DNA from: Planococcus sp. ISL-109 | GTDB lineage: Bacteria > Bacillota > Bacilli > Bacillales_A > Planococcaceae | Direction of reading: 5' to 3' | Length of the DNA: 64,000 nt | Assembly (NCBI RefSeq): GCF_018613655.1 | Contig: NZ_JAGGPW010000023.1 | Location: forward strand, 1 to 64,000 | In this document: positions 1 to 8,879 of the stretch, piece by piece | Layout: each line of letters opens with the position of its first letter | Position numbering within the stretch: the first letter of the stretch is position 1 | Translations under genes and position numbers: made by a program | Notes under the pieces: model-generated | What the model was told of the DNA's origin: nothing | The model's input: only the letters and a program-made list of their open reading frames with translations | The model's database searches: none

Positions 1-120
1 CACCGAACAGGCAAGAAAGCGAAAGTTCATTTTCAATTCGTTACCTTAATATACAACGCATCTCACTTGGCGAGTGATCGATTGAAAGCTGCCAAGCACG
101 CAGCTTTAGCAGCCGCTTAA
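1..120 (+). CDS. 3' end of an unidentified gene (partial)
   Basis: An open frame enters from the left edge and closes at a TAA at 118-120, giving 39 residues that end in an alanine/lysine-rich helix-like tail (RLKAAKHAALAAA). Codon use looks genuine and no start is visible, so this is the carboxyl end of a gene that begins outside the window. I do not recognise the family. A transposase tail is possible but nothing here proves it. The downstream inverted repeat at 159-174 could be its terminator. Confidence 0.4.
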   Translation, partial: HRTGKKAKVHFQFVTLIYNASHLASDRLKAAKHAALAAA

Positions 121-158
121 ATTTAAAAAACAGAAAAAATGGTCGGTAAAGTCGTCTA

Positions 159-174
159 CACTTTTTTAAAAGTG
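159..174. repeat. AT-rich inverted repeat upstream of icaA
   Basis: A 7-bp perfect inverted repeat (CACTTTT / AAAAGTG with a two-base centre) sits 55 bases before the icaA start. It could end the upstream gene or be a repressor operator for the exopolysaccharide operon. The sequence alone does not decide. No convincing sigma-A promoter could be placed around it. Confidence 0.35.
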
Positions 175-228
175 CGATTTATGAAATTGATTCAGTTAAT
201 TAAGATAATTTAGACAGGAGGCATATCA

Positions 229-1488
229 TTGGAATTTTCACAGCTCTTTTCTGGACCTTATAGTTTAATAACGGGATTCATTTTTTTGTATCCTTTTGCA
301 ATGGCCCTTTTCTGGATGGCTGGTTCTATTCTGTTCCTTAGAACCAAAGAATCCAAAAGCGATTCTTTAAACATCGAGGATTTTGATTGGCCAATGGTCA
401 GTATACTAGTTCCATGCCATAACGAAGAAGAAACCATTGAAGAAACCGTCCGGAATCTTAGCGGACTTTCTTATCCCAAAAAAGAAATTATTTTGATCAA
501 CGATGGTTCGACAGACGGAACGAGTGAAACAATCAAAAGATTGTCAGAGCGATACGGCAATGTCAGAGCCATTCAGCTACATGAAAACCGCGGCAAAGCG
601 AACGCTTTGCAAGTCGGCTTATTCGCTTCCAGAGCTGAATACCTCATCTGCGTCGACTCGGATGCCATGCTTGCCGATACTGCTCCCTATTATTTGATTC
701 GTCAATTCTTTGAACAGGGGGAAAGGGTTGGGGCTGTGACAGGCAACCCCACTATCCGTAATCGCAATAATCTGCTTAGCCGGATGCAGTTGGTCGAATA
801 TGCTTCTATCATTGGAGCGATTAAGCGGACACAAAGGCTGCTCGGAAAAGTAATGACTGTTTCTGGAGTTGTGGTCGCTTACCGCAAAAAAGCGCTCGTA
901 GATGTTGGTTTATGGGACCGCGATATGATTACTGAAGACATTGCGGTCAGTTGGAAACTCCAAAAGCGCTTTTGGGATGTCCGTTATGAACCCAATGCCA
1001 TTTGTTGGATGCTTGTTCCAGAAACCTTATCTGGCATTTGGAAACAGCGCGTCCGTTGGGCGCAAGGCGGCCAAGAGGTCATTCTCCGCCATTGGAGAGT
1101 CTTGTTCAACTGGAAACAGCGTAGAATCTGGCTTATTTATCTCGAACAATGGATCAGCATTCTTTGGGCGTTCAGCTGGCTTTTCGTCACGCTATTGTTG
1201 CTGTTTACGGCTACCAGGCTGCAAGAAATGCTTCTTTGGTTTACATTCAGCTCTTTTGCGTTAGTGTTCATCTGCCTGGTTCAATTATTTATTGCACTCT
1301 TAATCGACTCCCGCTACAACCCTAAATTAAAATACTATTTTTGGGCAGCGTGGTATCCGGCCGTTTATTGGATGATTAATACAGCCGTCGTCATAGCGGC
1401 CATCCCACGCGCTATTTCATCACGTCTGAAAGGAGGTTACGCTATATGGAACAGTCCAGACCGCGGCATAAAGAACAAAACTTCCTGA
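229..1488 (+). CDS. icaA: Poly-beta-1,6-N-acetylglucosamine synthase (GT2 family)
   Basis: Processive family 2 glycosyltransferase that polymerises UDP-GlcNAc into poly-beta-1,6-GlcNAc at the membrane. The 419 residues show an N-terminal membrane segment (about 12-37), the GT2 core with NDGS at 91-94, VDSD at 142-145, TED at 235-237 and the processivity motif QRVRW at 273-277, then three to four C-terminal membrane helices. Length and order match PgaC/IcaA. The start is TTG, preceded by a perfect AGGAGG at 216-221 with seven bases of spacing. First gene of a three-gene operon in which icaD overlaps its 3' end. Family assignment is firm; the exact polymer is inferred from the family and the neighbours. 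Confidence 0.93.
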   Translation: MEFSQLFSGPYSLITGFIFLYPFAMALFWMAGSILFLRTKESKSDSLNIEDFDWPMVSILVPCHNEEETIEETVRNLSGLSYPKKEIILINDGSTDGTSETIKRLSERYGNVRAIQLHENRGKANALQVGLFASRAEYLICVDSDAMLADTAPYYLIRQFFEQGERVGAVTGNPTIRNRNNLLSRMQLVEYASIIGAIKRTQRLLGKVMTVSGVVVAYRKKALVDVGLWDRDMITEDIAVSWKLQKRFWDVRYEPNAICWMLVPETLSGIWKQRVRWAQGGQEVILRHWRVLFNWKQRRIWLIYLEQWISILWAFSWLFVTLLLLFTATRLQEMLLWFTFSSFALVFICLVQLFIALLIDSRYNPKLKYYFWAAWYPAVYWMINTAVVIAAIPRAISSRLKGGYAIWNSPDRGIKNKTS

Positions 1489-1904
1489 TTGTAGTCAACC
1501 GATCCTGGTTTTATGTGTTGATTGATTTCATTTTTTCACTATTTTTTTGGTTATATAGTTTGGTAGTGGTCTCATTTATCTTGTCGGCCACTTTCGGGTT
1601 CAATAATACTCTAACAAAAGTGTTGAATGCTTCCTTTAACATGACAAATCAAGATATCCGCACTATGTTTATCGCAGCCATTGTCGTTTTCCTTCTTTTT
1701 TACGTATTGCTTTATATAAACCATGTATACAATAAAAAGAGATTCGGCACATTAAAAAGACGAAGCTATCCCGCTCCAGTCAGCAATACCGAACTCAAGA
1801 CATTAGGATTAATGGATATAGAAACAATTGAGAAACTGCAAAGTGAAGATTATACCGTTTTTGATACAAATCCTATCGTTCCTCTTGGAGGTGAAAAGCG
1901 GTGA
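1446..1904 (+). CDS. icaD: PNAG synthase auxiliary subunit (PgaD/IcaD-like)
   Basis: A 152-residue membrane protein with two hydrophobic helices (roughly 23-50 and 72-95) and a charged C-terminal tail. This is the topology of PgaD/IcaD, the small partner that PgaC/IcaA needs for polymer synthesis. It overlaps icaA by 43 bases in another frame, and its AAAGGAGG site lies inside icaA, so the two are probably translationally coupled. Sequence similarity in this family is low. The call rests on position between synthase and deacetylase, size and topology. Confidence 0.8.
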   Translation: MEQSRPRHKEQNFLIVVNRSWFYVLIDFIFSLFFWLYSLVVVSFILSATFGFNNTLTKVLNASFNMTNQDIRTMFIAAIVVFLLFYVLLYINHVYNKKRFGTLKRRSYPAPVSNTELKTLGLMDIETIEKLQSEDYTVFDTNPIVPLGGEKR

Positions 1905-2770
1905 ACAAAAAGATATATATTTGGATAACCGTTATCGCATTGATTAGCCTGTTTTTCTTATCACGAAAAGAACTTTTCACCGAGGCATTCTCAGCAGATA
2001 AACCGGCCATGTCATTCCCAAAAGAGTTGAAGGAAAATGGCTGCCTCGGATTGAATTATCACCGGGTTCAAGACGATACCTTGCTGGTCAAATCGGCTCG
2101 AAGCTTGCTTCAATCCGATGAACTTGTGAAATACAGCGTGCTGCAAAGTGAATTTAAAGAGCAGATTGATGCATTGGTGGAAGCAGGTGCCGTCTTTTTG
2201 AATGAAGAACAACTATTAAAGGCAAAGGCTGAAAATGCTTTCCCAGAAAAATGCGTATGGATATCATTTGATGATATTGACCGCTCGGTTTATGAAAATG
2301 CCTTTCCTATTTTAAAAGAAGCACAAGTCCCTTTTACAATGTTCGTTATTGCAGGACATGTCGGGAGTAAAGACTTCAGCAATCTGGAGATGTCCACATG
2401 GGATGAACTTCGAGAAATGAAAAAAAGTGGATTAGCTGATTTCGGCTCGCATACCTTTGACATGCATCGGTTCGAAGATGAGATTCCTGTCTTTCTAATC
2501 CCCGACCAATTGGAAGGATTTAAGAAAGACCTGGAAAAAAGCGTAGATAAAATAGAATCGGAACTGGATGTCACAATCAAAAGTTTCGCCTACCCTTATG
2601 GCAATACCAATAAACGGGTCAGTCGCACGTTAGAAGAGCAGGGGTTCGAAGCCGGATATATTTTAGCTCCTCAAATAATCCGGCCACATGATGACAACTT
2701 TTGGATCAATCGGATTGTCGTTAACCAAACAACGTTTGATGATGTGCTGCTTCCTTACCTTGAAAAATAA
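1901..2770 (+). CDS. icaB: PNAG polysaccharide N-deacetylase
   Basis: Exported or membrane-tethered carbohydrate esterase 4 (NodB-type) deacetylase that removes acetyl groups from PNAG so that the polymer is retained at the cell surface. An N-terminal hydrophobic anchor spans 4-21. The metal triad is visible as D124/D125 in the FDD motif (123-125) with H184 and H189 in the SHTFDMH segment, and an AYPYG motif follows near 233. The GTG start overlaps the icaD stop (GTGA) and has GGAGG nine bases upstream. Last gene of the operon, followed by a strong terminator. There is no icaC after it. Confidence 0.9.
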   Translation: MNKKIYIWITVIALISLFFLSRKELFTEAFSADKPAMSFPKELKENGCLGLNYHRVQDDTLLVKSARSLLQSDELVKYSVLQSEFKEQIDALVEAGAVFLNEEQLLKAKAENAFPEKCVWISFDDIDRSVYENAFPILKEAQVPFTMFVIAGHVGSKDFSNLEMSTWDELREMKKSGLADFGSHTFDMHRFEDEIPVFLIPDQLEGFKKDLEKSVDKIESELDVTIKSFAYPYGNTNKRVSRTLEEQGFEAGYILAPQIIRPHDDNFWINRIVVNQTTFDDVLLPYLEK

Positions 2771-2840
2771 TCCTTACATTTGGAAAGAACCGGCCAATAG
2801 TGAACACTTTAACGCTGCACCCGATACCCCTTTAACCAAG

Positions 2841-2879
2841 AAAAGCACAACCGGCTAGGGAGCAGCCGGTTGTGCTTTT
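2841..2879. terminator. Bidirectional terminator between icaB and the flavoprotein gene
   Basis: A perfect 16-bp inverted repeat (2841-2856 with 2864-2879) has A-rich and T-rich ends on either side, so it can serve both the ica operon and the convergent gene at 3077. Confidence 0.9.
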
Positions 2880-3076
2880 CTTGTTATGGACATTACTTTT
2901 CTTGAGTGCGTTGTGCGGTTCCCAGGGAGCTACACAACTCACTCTCTTTTTTTCATAGAGCTTTATCCAGCGCGAACACGGACTAGGCGACGAATAAGAG
3001 GTGTTAACCACAACCGGCAACACGAAATTTCAACTAACACAGTTAAACTGAAAAATGACCGGTGAATGGATCGTAT

Positions 3077-4309
3077 TTACTGTAACCATTCATCAGGGAA
3101 TTTTATTTGCACTTCTTCAGCTTCCTCTATTTTTCCATTCAAATAGGCCGCAATCGAACGTGCTTGTTCAAATCCATTCATCAGAAAGAATGAAGATGCA
3201 CGTCCAAAGCTTTTAGATCCGATGATATAAAAGTCTTTTTCCATGTGGCGCAGCTGTTTTTCGCCGTGCGGCTGCACAACCCCCCTTTTTTCAAAGAGAA
3301 GTTGTGCTATCCCTTCGACACATTCAGCGGATGGATGCAGGCTGTATTGAACCTCCCGGAACATGTCGATGTTCGGTCTCGCGCCCGTATTGACGACGAT
3401 CTGATCAATTCCCTCAACCCGTTCATGGTTGGCGGCGATGACATCTAACTTTCCGTTGGATTCCGTTAAGTCTTCTATATAAAAAGATGAAAAGCAATCG
3501 ATGCTTTGCTTGCTCATGAGCCGCTCAATTTTCTCGCCTAATCGATATTGAGCAAGAAACCGATTTTTAGAGAGCGCTGGAATAAAGGAGAAGTCCGGTT
3601 TTCTGATCACCCAGCTGATTGTCGTCTCTGGTGCTTGTTTTTTCAACTCTCCCAGCTGGATGACGGTATTAATGGCCGAGTGTCCACTTCCGACAACTAA
3701 GGTATGCTTGCCTTCATAGCGCTCTTTGCCTTTCCCTAATACATCCGGAATGCCATACATAATAGCGTCCTTCGCCTGCTCTTCTGCTTGGGAATAATAC
3801 CCTCCGGACATAAGCGGGTTTGGGGTTTGCCACGTACCGGAAGCATCGATAACCGCCCTTACCTCATACGTCTCTAAAGCTCCATCTTGGATCGCTTTGA
3901 TGACAAATGGATGGTCTGACCGTTCCGCCCTCTTGCTCTTATCTATATGTTTTCTTCCGATGGAGACGACTTTGGCATTCAAGTGGATATGCGGTTCCAA
4001 TTCTGACGTTTGAGAGAGTGGGTGCAAATAATCGGTATATATATCCCCTGCATATGGAAGCCTCTTCTCGACCGGTTCCGTCCATCCGTTTCGTTTCAAT
4101 ATCTCTCGGCTCGCCGGGTCGACATTGAACTTCCAAGGTGAGAACAGCCTGACGTGTTTATAGTCCAAGAAGTTTGACCCTACATGGCTGCCTGCTTCAA
4201 ATACATAAAACGGCAAGCCTTGTTCGTGCAGATGTGCAGCTGCTGCTAAACCGATCGGACCCGCACCAATGATTCCGATAGGTAGTTCTTTTTGATCCGT
4301 CGACTTCAT
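3077..4309 (-). CDS. FAD/NAD(P)-binding oxidoreductase (flavin-containing monooxygenase-like)
   Basis: A protein of about 410 residues with two Rossmann signatures: GAGPIGLAAAAHL near the N-terminus for FAD, and VVGSGHSAINT in the middle for NAD(P)H. A DASGTW segment lies between them, as in flavin-containing monooxygenases and NAD(P)-dependent flavoproteins. A C-terminal NTGARPN motif closes the second FAD-binding region. The longer reading starts at a TTG (4348) without a ribosome binding site. I chose ATG 4309, which has a GGGGG run seven bases upstream. The substrate cannot be told. It is a single gene convergent with the ica operon. Confidence 0.75.
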   Translation of the reverse strand: MKSTDQKELPIGIIGAGPIGLAAAAHLHEQGLPFYVFEAGSHVGSNFLDYKHVRLFSPWKFNVDPASREILKRNGWTEPVEKRLPYAGDIYTDYLHPLSQTSELEPHIHLNAKVVSIGRKHIDKSKRAERSDHPFVIKAIQDGALETYEVRAVIDASGTWQTPNPLMSGGYYSQAEEQAKDAIMYGIPDVLGKGKERYEGKHTLVVGSGHSAINTVIQLGELKKQAPETTISWVIRKPDFSFIPALSKNRFLAQYRLGEKIERLMSKQSIDCFSSFYIEDLTESNGKLDVIAANHERVEGIDQIVVNTGARPNIDMFREVQYSLHPSAECVEGIAQLLFEKRGVVQPHGEKQLRHMEKDFYIIGSKSFGRASSFFLMNGFEQARSIAAYLNGKIEEAEEVQIKFPDEWLQ

Positions 4310-5111
4310 CTTCAAACCCCCAAGTTCAATTTGTGATTGTATTTCCAAAATAGTTTAAAGCTTTTTCAGCATCAGCGTAAGATAATTTGATCAAGATCGT
4401 AATTCTTCTTCACAATTCGTTTTCTCCTTAAGGTGACAACTTACACTATATATAAGCATATCATTATATGTTTATGGATTAAAGCGTCTGAACGTTTTTT
4501 TCTTGTTCATGAAATGAATTATTCGGTCCACCTCCGTTCTGACATCTCTGCTTTGCGCTTTGATTAAAGCGATTACTAAAAACACGACAACGACACAGCT
4601 CATCATTTTTGCCGTGCGGCCCCCACAAAAGGCCCACCGCTCAATACTGTCGCCGGAGGCAATCCAGCAGTGTTCAATAAGAACATTAAAAGGCAATGAA
4701 AACTCGCGACTATTCCAAACGATTCTTTTTGAGCCGCCAACTTAAAAATATAAGAAAAAGAGAGCAAATAAAATAGATTTGTTCCTTTTTGTGTATATAA
4801 TTTCCTAACAAGAAAAGGATAGCAATTCAACACAAGGGTCCTCCCCTTCTAACAGTTCACTCAACAAAGTAAACAGGAATTTTTGCGACATCATCCCACT
4901 TCACTAGTTCAACAAGGACTTTTTCAGCTGATGATATGTAAGAAAATTCCTATTATTTTATACAAATGTATCAAAAACCACTATCTTACTGCGTTCCCAT
5001 ATATTAAACTTAAAAGACATGTGAATTACTGCCTTTTCTATATGAATGTCCGAAACCACAAACACCGTTTAATCGAAAAGCTTATCTTTATTTTTCAAAA
5101 GGAGATCGATA
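4310..5111. other. AT-rich gap before the GGDEF gene
   Basis: Eight hundred bases without a convincing gene. Short frames on both strands lack good ribosome binding sites. One minus-strand frame (4472-4603) encodes a hydrophobic helix followed by KAQSRDVRTEV, echoing the tail of the OCD-like gene at 10473. An 18-base exact match (4544-4561 with 10497-10514) suggests a gene remnant. The AAGGAG site of the next gene ends the region. Confidence 0.5.
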
Positions 5112-7535
5112 ATGATGAACTACTTTCCAAGAAAAACAGGACAGGATATTTTTAGTTCTACAGATCTTTTTGATTTGATTCAAGACCCCATCTTTTTGAT
5201 GGAGGATGACCATGATTCTTTTCGGTATATCTACGCCAACCCACCAGCTTTAGCCCTGTTGCCGGGCCAGGAGATTATCGGCAGCCGGATCGAAGAGGTG
5301 CTGTTGCCGGAACAAAGCCGGACCCTCCTCCATTATTATAAAAAAGCGCAGTCTTCTCAAAGCTCTTTAACGTTTACCGAAACGGTCGAACTGCCGAATG
5401 GTGATTTCGCAGGAGAAACCATGCTCCATCCGGTAGTGACCGAAGACGGGAAATGCCACTATATATTAGCTACTGTAAAAGACATTACTGAAAGAGAGCG
5501 TAAAAAGCGCGACCTTCAAAATACAACAAGAGACATTGAAATAGAACGAAAAAAGCTGGGTTCTTTGGTAGAACACAATGCCAGTGCAGTATTTGAGGTT
5601 GATCAGCAACGGAAAATCATCCGTGTGAATAAAGCGGCCATTGAAGTTACGGGTTTTAGCGAAGAACAACTGCTCGGCCAATCCTTTCTTTCCTTAGTAG
5701 CCGATAGCTCCTTGGAACAGGCGCTGTCGTATGTTGACCAGGCATTCACTGGGGTTTCCGGTGAATTTGAGACGAGCATCTATACCGAGGATCATCAGCT
5801 GGCCATCTTTCAAGTGAGCACGATCCCTATCATTATCGAAGAAACTGTAACCGGCATTTACGCCATCGCCAAAACCATTACGGAACAGAAAAAGACGGAG
5901 CGACGGTTGCGAGAAAACGTACAGCGCTATAAATCCTTGTTCGATAACCACCCACATGGAATATTCACTTTTGACCGGACAGGGACTTTGGAGAACATCG
6001 CTGCAGCAACAGAAAGCATTATCGGTTATTCCCTCAAGGAATTGCAGGACGAATCGTTCCTGTCGATTATCCCACCCGAGGACATAGAAAAAGTAAGGAA
6101 CCATTTTTACAAAACTATTCACGGAAAACATACTGAGCGCTATGAATTGGCTTTCCGCCATAAAAACGGGCAGCTCATCGATCTTCAAGCGATGAATATC
6201 CCCATCATCGTGGATGGAGAATTGGTAGGGATTCACGGCATTGTGACCGATGTCACGGAAGCCAACCGAGCGCAAAAGGCTTTGACTGAAACGAAAGAAA
6301 TGCTTGAAATTTTCTGGGAAAATTCGATTGACCCCATTTTTTCTATTGATACAAAGGGAGACATCTTGAAAGTGAACCCGGCCTTTGAAAAAACGTTTGG
6401 ATTTACGGAAGAAGAAATGGTGACTGGGCAAGGTACCATTATTCCACCGCATATGAAGTCCGATCAAGACCATATCGTGGAAAGGATTTTAAACGGAGAA
6501 ACGGTCAATTCCCACGATACTTTGCGTATAACCAAATCAGAGAAACCGCTGAACATCATCTCATCCTATTCACTGATGCGAAATTCGGACAAAGAAATCA
6601 TCGGCTCCACCATCATCTACAAAAACGTGACGGAACTTAAGAAGGCCGAGCGGGAACTGCAGAAAAGCCAGGAGAAATACAGGCTGATTACAGAAAGCAC
6701 ATTCGACATCATTACACTGATCAACCTTTCGGGGTTAATCGAATACGTATCGCCTGCAAGCGAAAAAATCCTGGGATATCCCGACCAAGCTTATATTGGA
6801 AGCCCCTTTACTCAAAATGTCCACCCTGACGATGCATTTGATTTGATCGAGAGTGTGGCTTCTCTCATGAACGGCGGCGAACCAGCCACTGTTGAAGTGC
6901 GTTTTGTACATCAGGATGGCCATCATATCTGGATGGAGGTTTCCCCTACACCCGTCATGGTGAATAACGAAGTGGTCCAATTGTTCACGATTGCCAGGGA
7001 TATCACCGAACGAAGAAAGCATCAGAATGAAATTGCGAAAATGGCTTTTTACGACCATCTATCAGGCATTCCTAACCGCCGTACGTTTGACGACAAGCTG
7101 CAAAAGGCCATTCTCCAAGCAAATCAGTCCGGCAAGAAAGTCGCCGTATTGATGCTCGATGGGCGTAAGTTCAAGCAAATTAACGATCAGTTTGGCCATG
7201 ATGCCGGAGACGCTGTGATCAAGGAAATGGCCAAACGGCTCCAGTCCTGCATTCGCCCTATCGATACGCCTGCCCGCTTGGGTGGTGACGAAATGGGAGT
7301 TATTTTTCCGGAACTCGATTCCATAGAGGTCGCTGAAAACACAGCAAAACGGATTCTCGAATCGTATGAAGCACCCGTAGTCTTTAATGGTTTTGAAATA
7401 ACAATGGGAGCTGAAATCGGTATTGCGATTTACCCCGATGACGCCATTAACGAAAAGCAGCTGATCAAGTGCGCCGACACGGCTCTGTATGAAGCGAAAA
7501 AGTTGAATCAGGACGATTACCGAATCTATAGTTAG
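5112..7535 (+). CDS. Multi-PAS diguanylate cyclase
   Basis: Predicted soluble sensor and c-di-GMP synthase of 807 residues. Five PAS/PAC units follow one another, each ending in a recognisable PAC-to-linker motif (DITERERKK, TITEQKKTE, DVTEANRAQ, NVTELKKAE, DITERRKHQ). A GGDEF domain occupies about 645-805. The active loop reads GGDEM (724-728) rather than GGDEF, with the acidic residues intact, and the inhibitory I-site RxxD is present at R715-D718. There is no EAL domain. The start follows AAGGAG. It lies on the same strand as the ica operon 2.3 kb upstream. c-di-GMP control of PNAG is known for Pga systems; a link here is inference. Confidence 0.9.
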   Translation: MMNYFPRKTGQDIFSSTDLFDLIQDPIFLMEDDHDSFRYIYANPPALALLPGQEIIGSRIEEVLLPEQSRTLLHYYKKAQSSQSSLTFTETVELPNGDFAGETMLHPVVTEDGKCHYILATVKDITERERKKRDLQNTTRDIEIERKKLGSLVEHNASAVFEVDQQRKIIRVNKAAIEVTGFSEEQLLGQSFLSLVADSSLEQALSYVDQAFTGVSGEFETSIYTEDHQLAIFQVSTIPIIIEETVTGIYAIAKTITEQKKTERRLRENVQRYKSLFDNHPHGIFTFDRTGTLENIAAATESIIGYSLKELQDESFLSIIPPEDIEKVRNHFYKTIHGKHTERYELAFRHKNGQLIDLQAMNIPIIVDGELVGIHGIVTDVTEANRAQKALTETKEMLEIFWENSIDPIFSIDTKGDILKVNPAFEKTFGFTEEEMVTGQGTIIPPHMKSDQDHIVERILNGETVNSHDTLRITKSEKPLNIISSYSLMRNSDKEIIGSTIIYKNVTELKKAERELQKSQEKYRLITESTFDIITLINLSGLIEYVSPASEKILGYPDQAYIGSPFTQNVHPDDAFDLIESVASLMNGGEPATVEVRFVHQDGHHIWMEVSPTPVMVNNEVVQLFTIARDITERRKHQNEIAKMAFYDHLSGIPNRRTFDDKLQKAILQANQSGKKVAVLMLDGRKFKQINDQFGHDAGDAVIKEMAKRLQSCIRPIDTPARLGGDEMGVIFPELDSIEVAENTAKRILESYEAPVVFNGFEITMGAEIGIAIYPDDAINEKQLIKCADTALYEAKKLNQDDYRIYS

Positions 7536-7570
7536 TGTGAATCGCATCAAACGGATAGAGAACATCAAAA

Positions 7571-7607
7571 GTCTGGCAGGAAACCATTAGACGGTTTCCT
7601 GCCAGAC
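7571..7607. terminator. Bidirectional terminator
   Basis: A perfect 15-bp stem (7571-7585 with 7593-7607) is flanked by AAAA and TTTT. It can end both the GGDEF gene and the convergent small-gene operon on the minus strand. Confidence 0.9.
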
Positions 7608-7667
7608 TTTTGTGCTTATGCATTCCCATCTGAAAGTAGGTTGTGAAAGACATTCATGCGCCAGGTT

Positions 7668-7880
7668 CTATGCTCTGCGTTGGAACATCTTCTCAATGGC
7701 TTTGTAATTGTCATAGCATTCTCTCCGGTAGCGCCCTTCCAAAAAACCTAGAAGTTCTTCTTGTTCGATTGAAAACTGACGCTCTAAAGTTTCCAAAGAG
7801 TTCCCCTTATTGTGGTAAAGATACAGCATCGTATAGACCTCTTCGTCTCGGACATTAGCCAAATATTTACTGGATACCAT
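7668..7880 (-). CDS. Small helical protein, possible DNA-binding fold (70 aa)
   Basis: Unrecognised 70-residue protein. It is mostly helical by composition, with a segment (VYTMLYLYHNKGNSLETLE) that could form a helix-turn-helix and a basic C-terminus. I chose ATG 7880 because AAGGAGG lies nine bases upstream. It overlaps the end of the 50-residue gene at 7867 by 14 bases, so the two are co-translated. It is the last gene before the terminator. A decayed copy of its first dozen codons follows the second 50-residue paralogue near 11586-11624. Function unknown. Confidence 0.6.
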   Translation of the reverse strand: MVSSKYLANVRDEEVYTMLYLYHNKGNSLETLERQFSIEQEELLGFLEGRYRRECYDNYKAIEKMFQRRA

Positions 7881-8019
7881 CTGAGGTCTCCTCCTTTTCA
7901 CTAGCGCCCCACTTATTCTTCAGTTGCTTGTACAATTGGTACCCGGCGATGTATTCCTCATAACCGTGCATCTCCTGATCGAATGTATCTTTTACTTCCG
8001 CAGATTGATATTTTCCCAT
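7867..8019 (-). CDS. GYxxYK small protein, copy A (50 aa)
   Basis: A 50-residue hydrophilic protein carrying YEEYIAGYQLYKQLK, with AAAGGAGG eight bases before ATG 8019. A clear paralogue of the same length lies at 11622-11774. Shorter relatives at 9086 and 11897 keep the [YF]xxGYxxYK core. The stretch looks like one amphipathic helix with regularly spaced tyrosines. I know no family for it. It sits between a 68-residue gene and a 70-residue gene in the same direction, and overlaps the latter. Confidence 0.65.
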   Translation of the reverse strand: MGKYQSAEVKDTFDQEMHGYEEYIAGYQLYKQLKNKWGASEKEETSDGIQ

Positions 8020-8149
8020 GAAATATTCCTCCTTTAGTTTAAGAATTCGGATTACTCGAACCATTGTTGTTATGGGGGAATTTATTCTGCTTTAACGGTT
8101 CAGGCATTCTAAAGAGAGTCAGAATGGAATGATGGTTTTACAACTTCAT

Positions 8150-8356
8150 TTAATCAGACATGAAATTCTCAACTACAGTTTCACCATCAATTTTTTCTGA
8201 TTTTTTTATGATTTGGCCTTTTTCATACATGGAGTAAGCTGTCTTTTTAGAAAGGGTTTTTTTGTATTCGTTGTCCATGAAGCCGATAGAAAACCATTCC
8301 CCGTCGGCAGTTTGAACAAAGTCTAGAAGCTTGAAATTCACTTCTTTTACTAACAT
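8150..8356 (-). CDS. Conserved small protein, copy 1 (68 aa)
   Basis: An unrecognised 68-residue protein beginning MLVKEVNFKLLDF, lysine-rich in its second half. The frame is open upstream to 8554. The start at 8356 is chosen because GGGAGGT lies seven bases before it and the same start is conserved in the near-identical copy at 12151-12357. Only three residues differ between the two copies, all conservative or at the C-terminus. No signal peptide or membrane segment is seen. Gene order with the 50-residue paralogue is preserved in both copies, so the two probably act together. Confidence 0.65.
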   Translation of the reverse strand: MLVKEVNFKLLDFVQTADGEWFSIGFMDNEYKKTLSKKTAYSMYEKGQIIKKSEKIDGETVVENFMSD

Positions 8357-8498
8357 GTTGGTTACCTCCCGTTTCATTATTATCTTATCCAGCCGCTCGT
8401 TTAGGCGCCTTCTCTTGCAGATAATTTTCTTTTCGGGATATTCTTTAAATACAAGCACATCCACTCTTTCTTGCATGCCAATAGGGCATAACTGCAAA

Positions 8499-8879
8499 TC
8501 AAGAATTTCTTGTGATGACCGGAACTTGCTGTTCAAGAACCACCAGCGCCTCATAAAGACGTCCTACAAAATGTTCAGCGGGTTCAAGCGATTCGAGTTG
8601 CAGACAGCACAATCCATGTTCCATCGTCATCACCTGCTGCAAGTAGTTTGCCGGAAATAAGAAGGCCTGTTGTTTGAGCGCTGACGTGATAATGGGAACT
8701 TCTTCAGGCAGCAGGAAAACTTCAGCCATGTTAACGGCAGACCCGCCTTCTAAAATTCCATAGAAGGATACATCTATATTCAGTGAACAGCAAAAACCCG
8801 ATGTGCGGTTCTCCAGTTTGACTGCTCGTTTCTTCCTGAAACTCCATATTCCCGAAGTCCATTCAACTTCTGTGTTCAA
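8499..8879 (-). CDS. Hypothetical protein (126 aa)
   Basis: An unrecognised 126-residue protein with an N-terminal mixed region and a C-terminal half rich in leucine and glutamate that could fold as a small alpha/beta domain. The first possible start is TTG 8879, directly after an in-frame TAA, with GGAG about a dozen bases upstream. The next internal ATG would remove 51 residues. A 22-codon frame (8863-8931) overlaps the start region. It has no counterpart in the duplicated block at 12 kb. Start and function are uncertain. Confidence 0.5.
   Translation of the reverse strand: MNTEVEWTSGIWSFRKKRAVKLENRTSGFCCSLNIDVSFYGILEGGSAVNMAEVFLLPEEVPIITSALKQQAFLFPANYLQQVMTMEHGLCCLQLESLEPAEHFVGRLYEALVVLEQQVPVITRNS

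Noticed and set aside
4472-4603. Small membrane peptide or type I toxin gene
   Set aside because: One hydrophobic helix and a basic tail are encoded, but no ribosome binding site or antisense RNA pattern is seen, and part of the frame matches the OCD-like tail, so a remnant is more likely.
5694-6473. Minus-strand frame of 259 codons within the GGDEF gene
   Set aside because: Opposite strand of clear PAS domains; no ribosome binding site and no recognisable motif.
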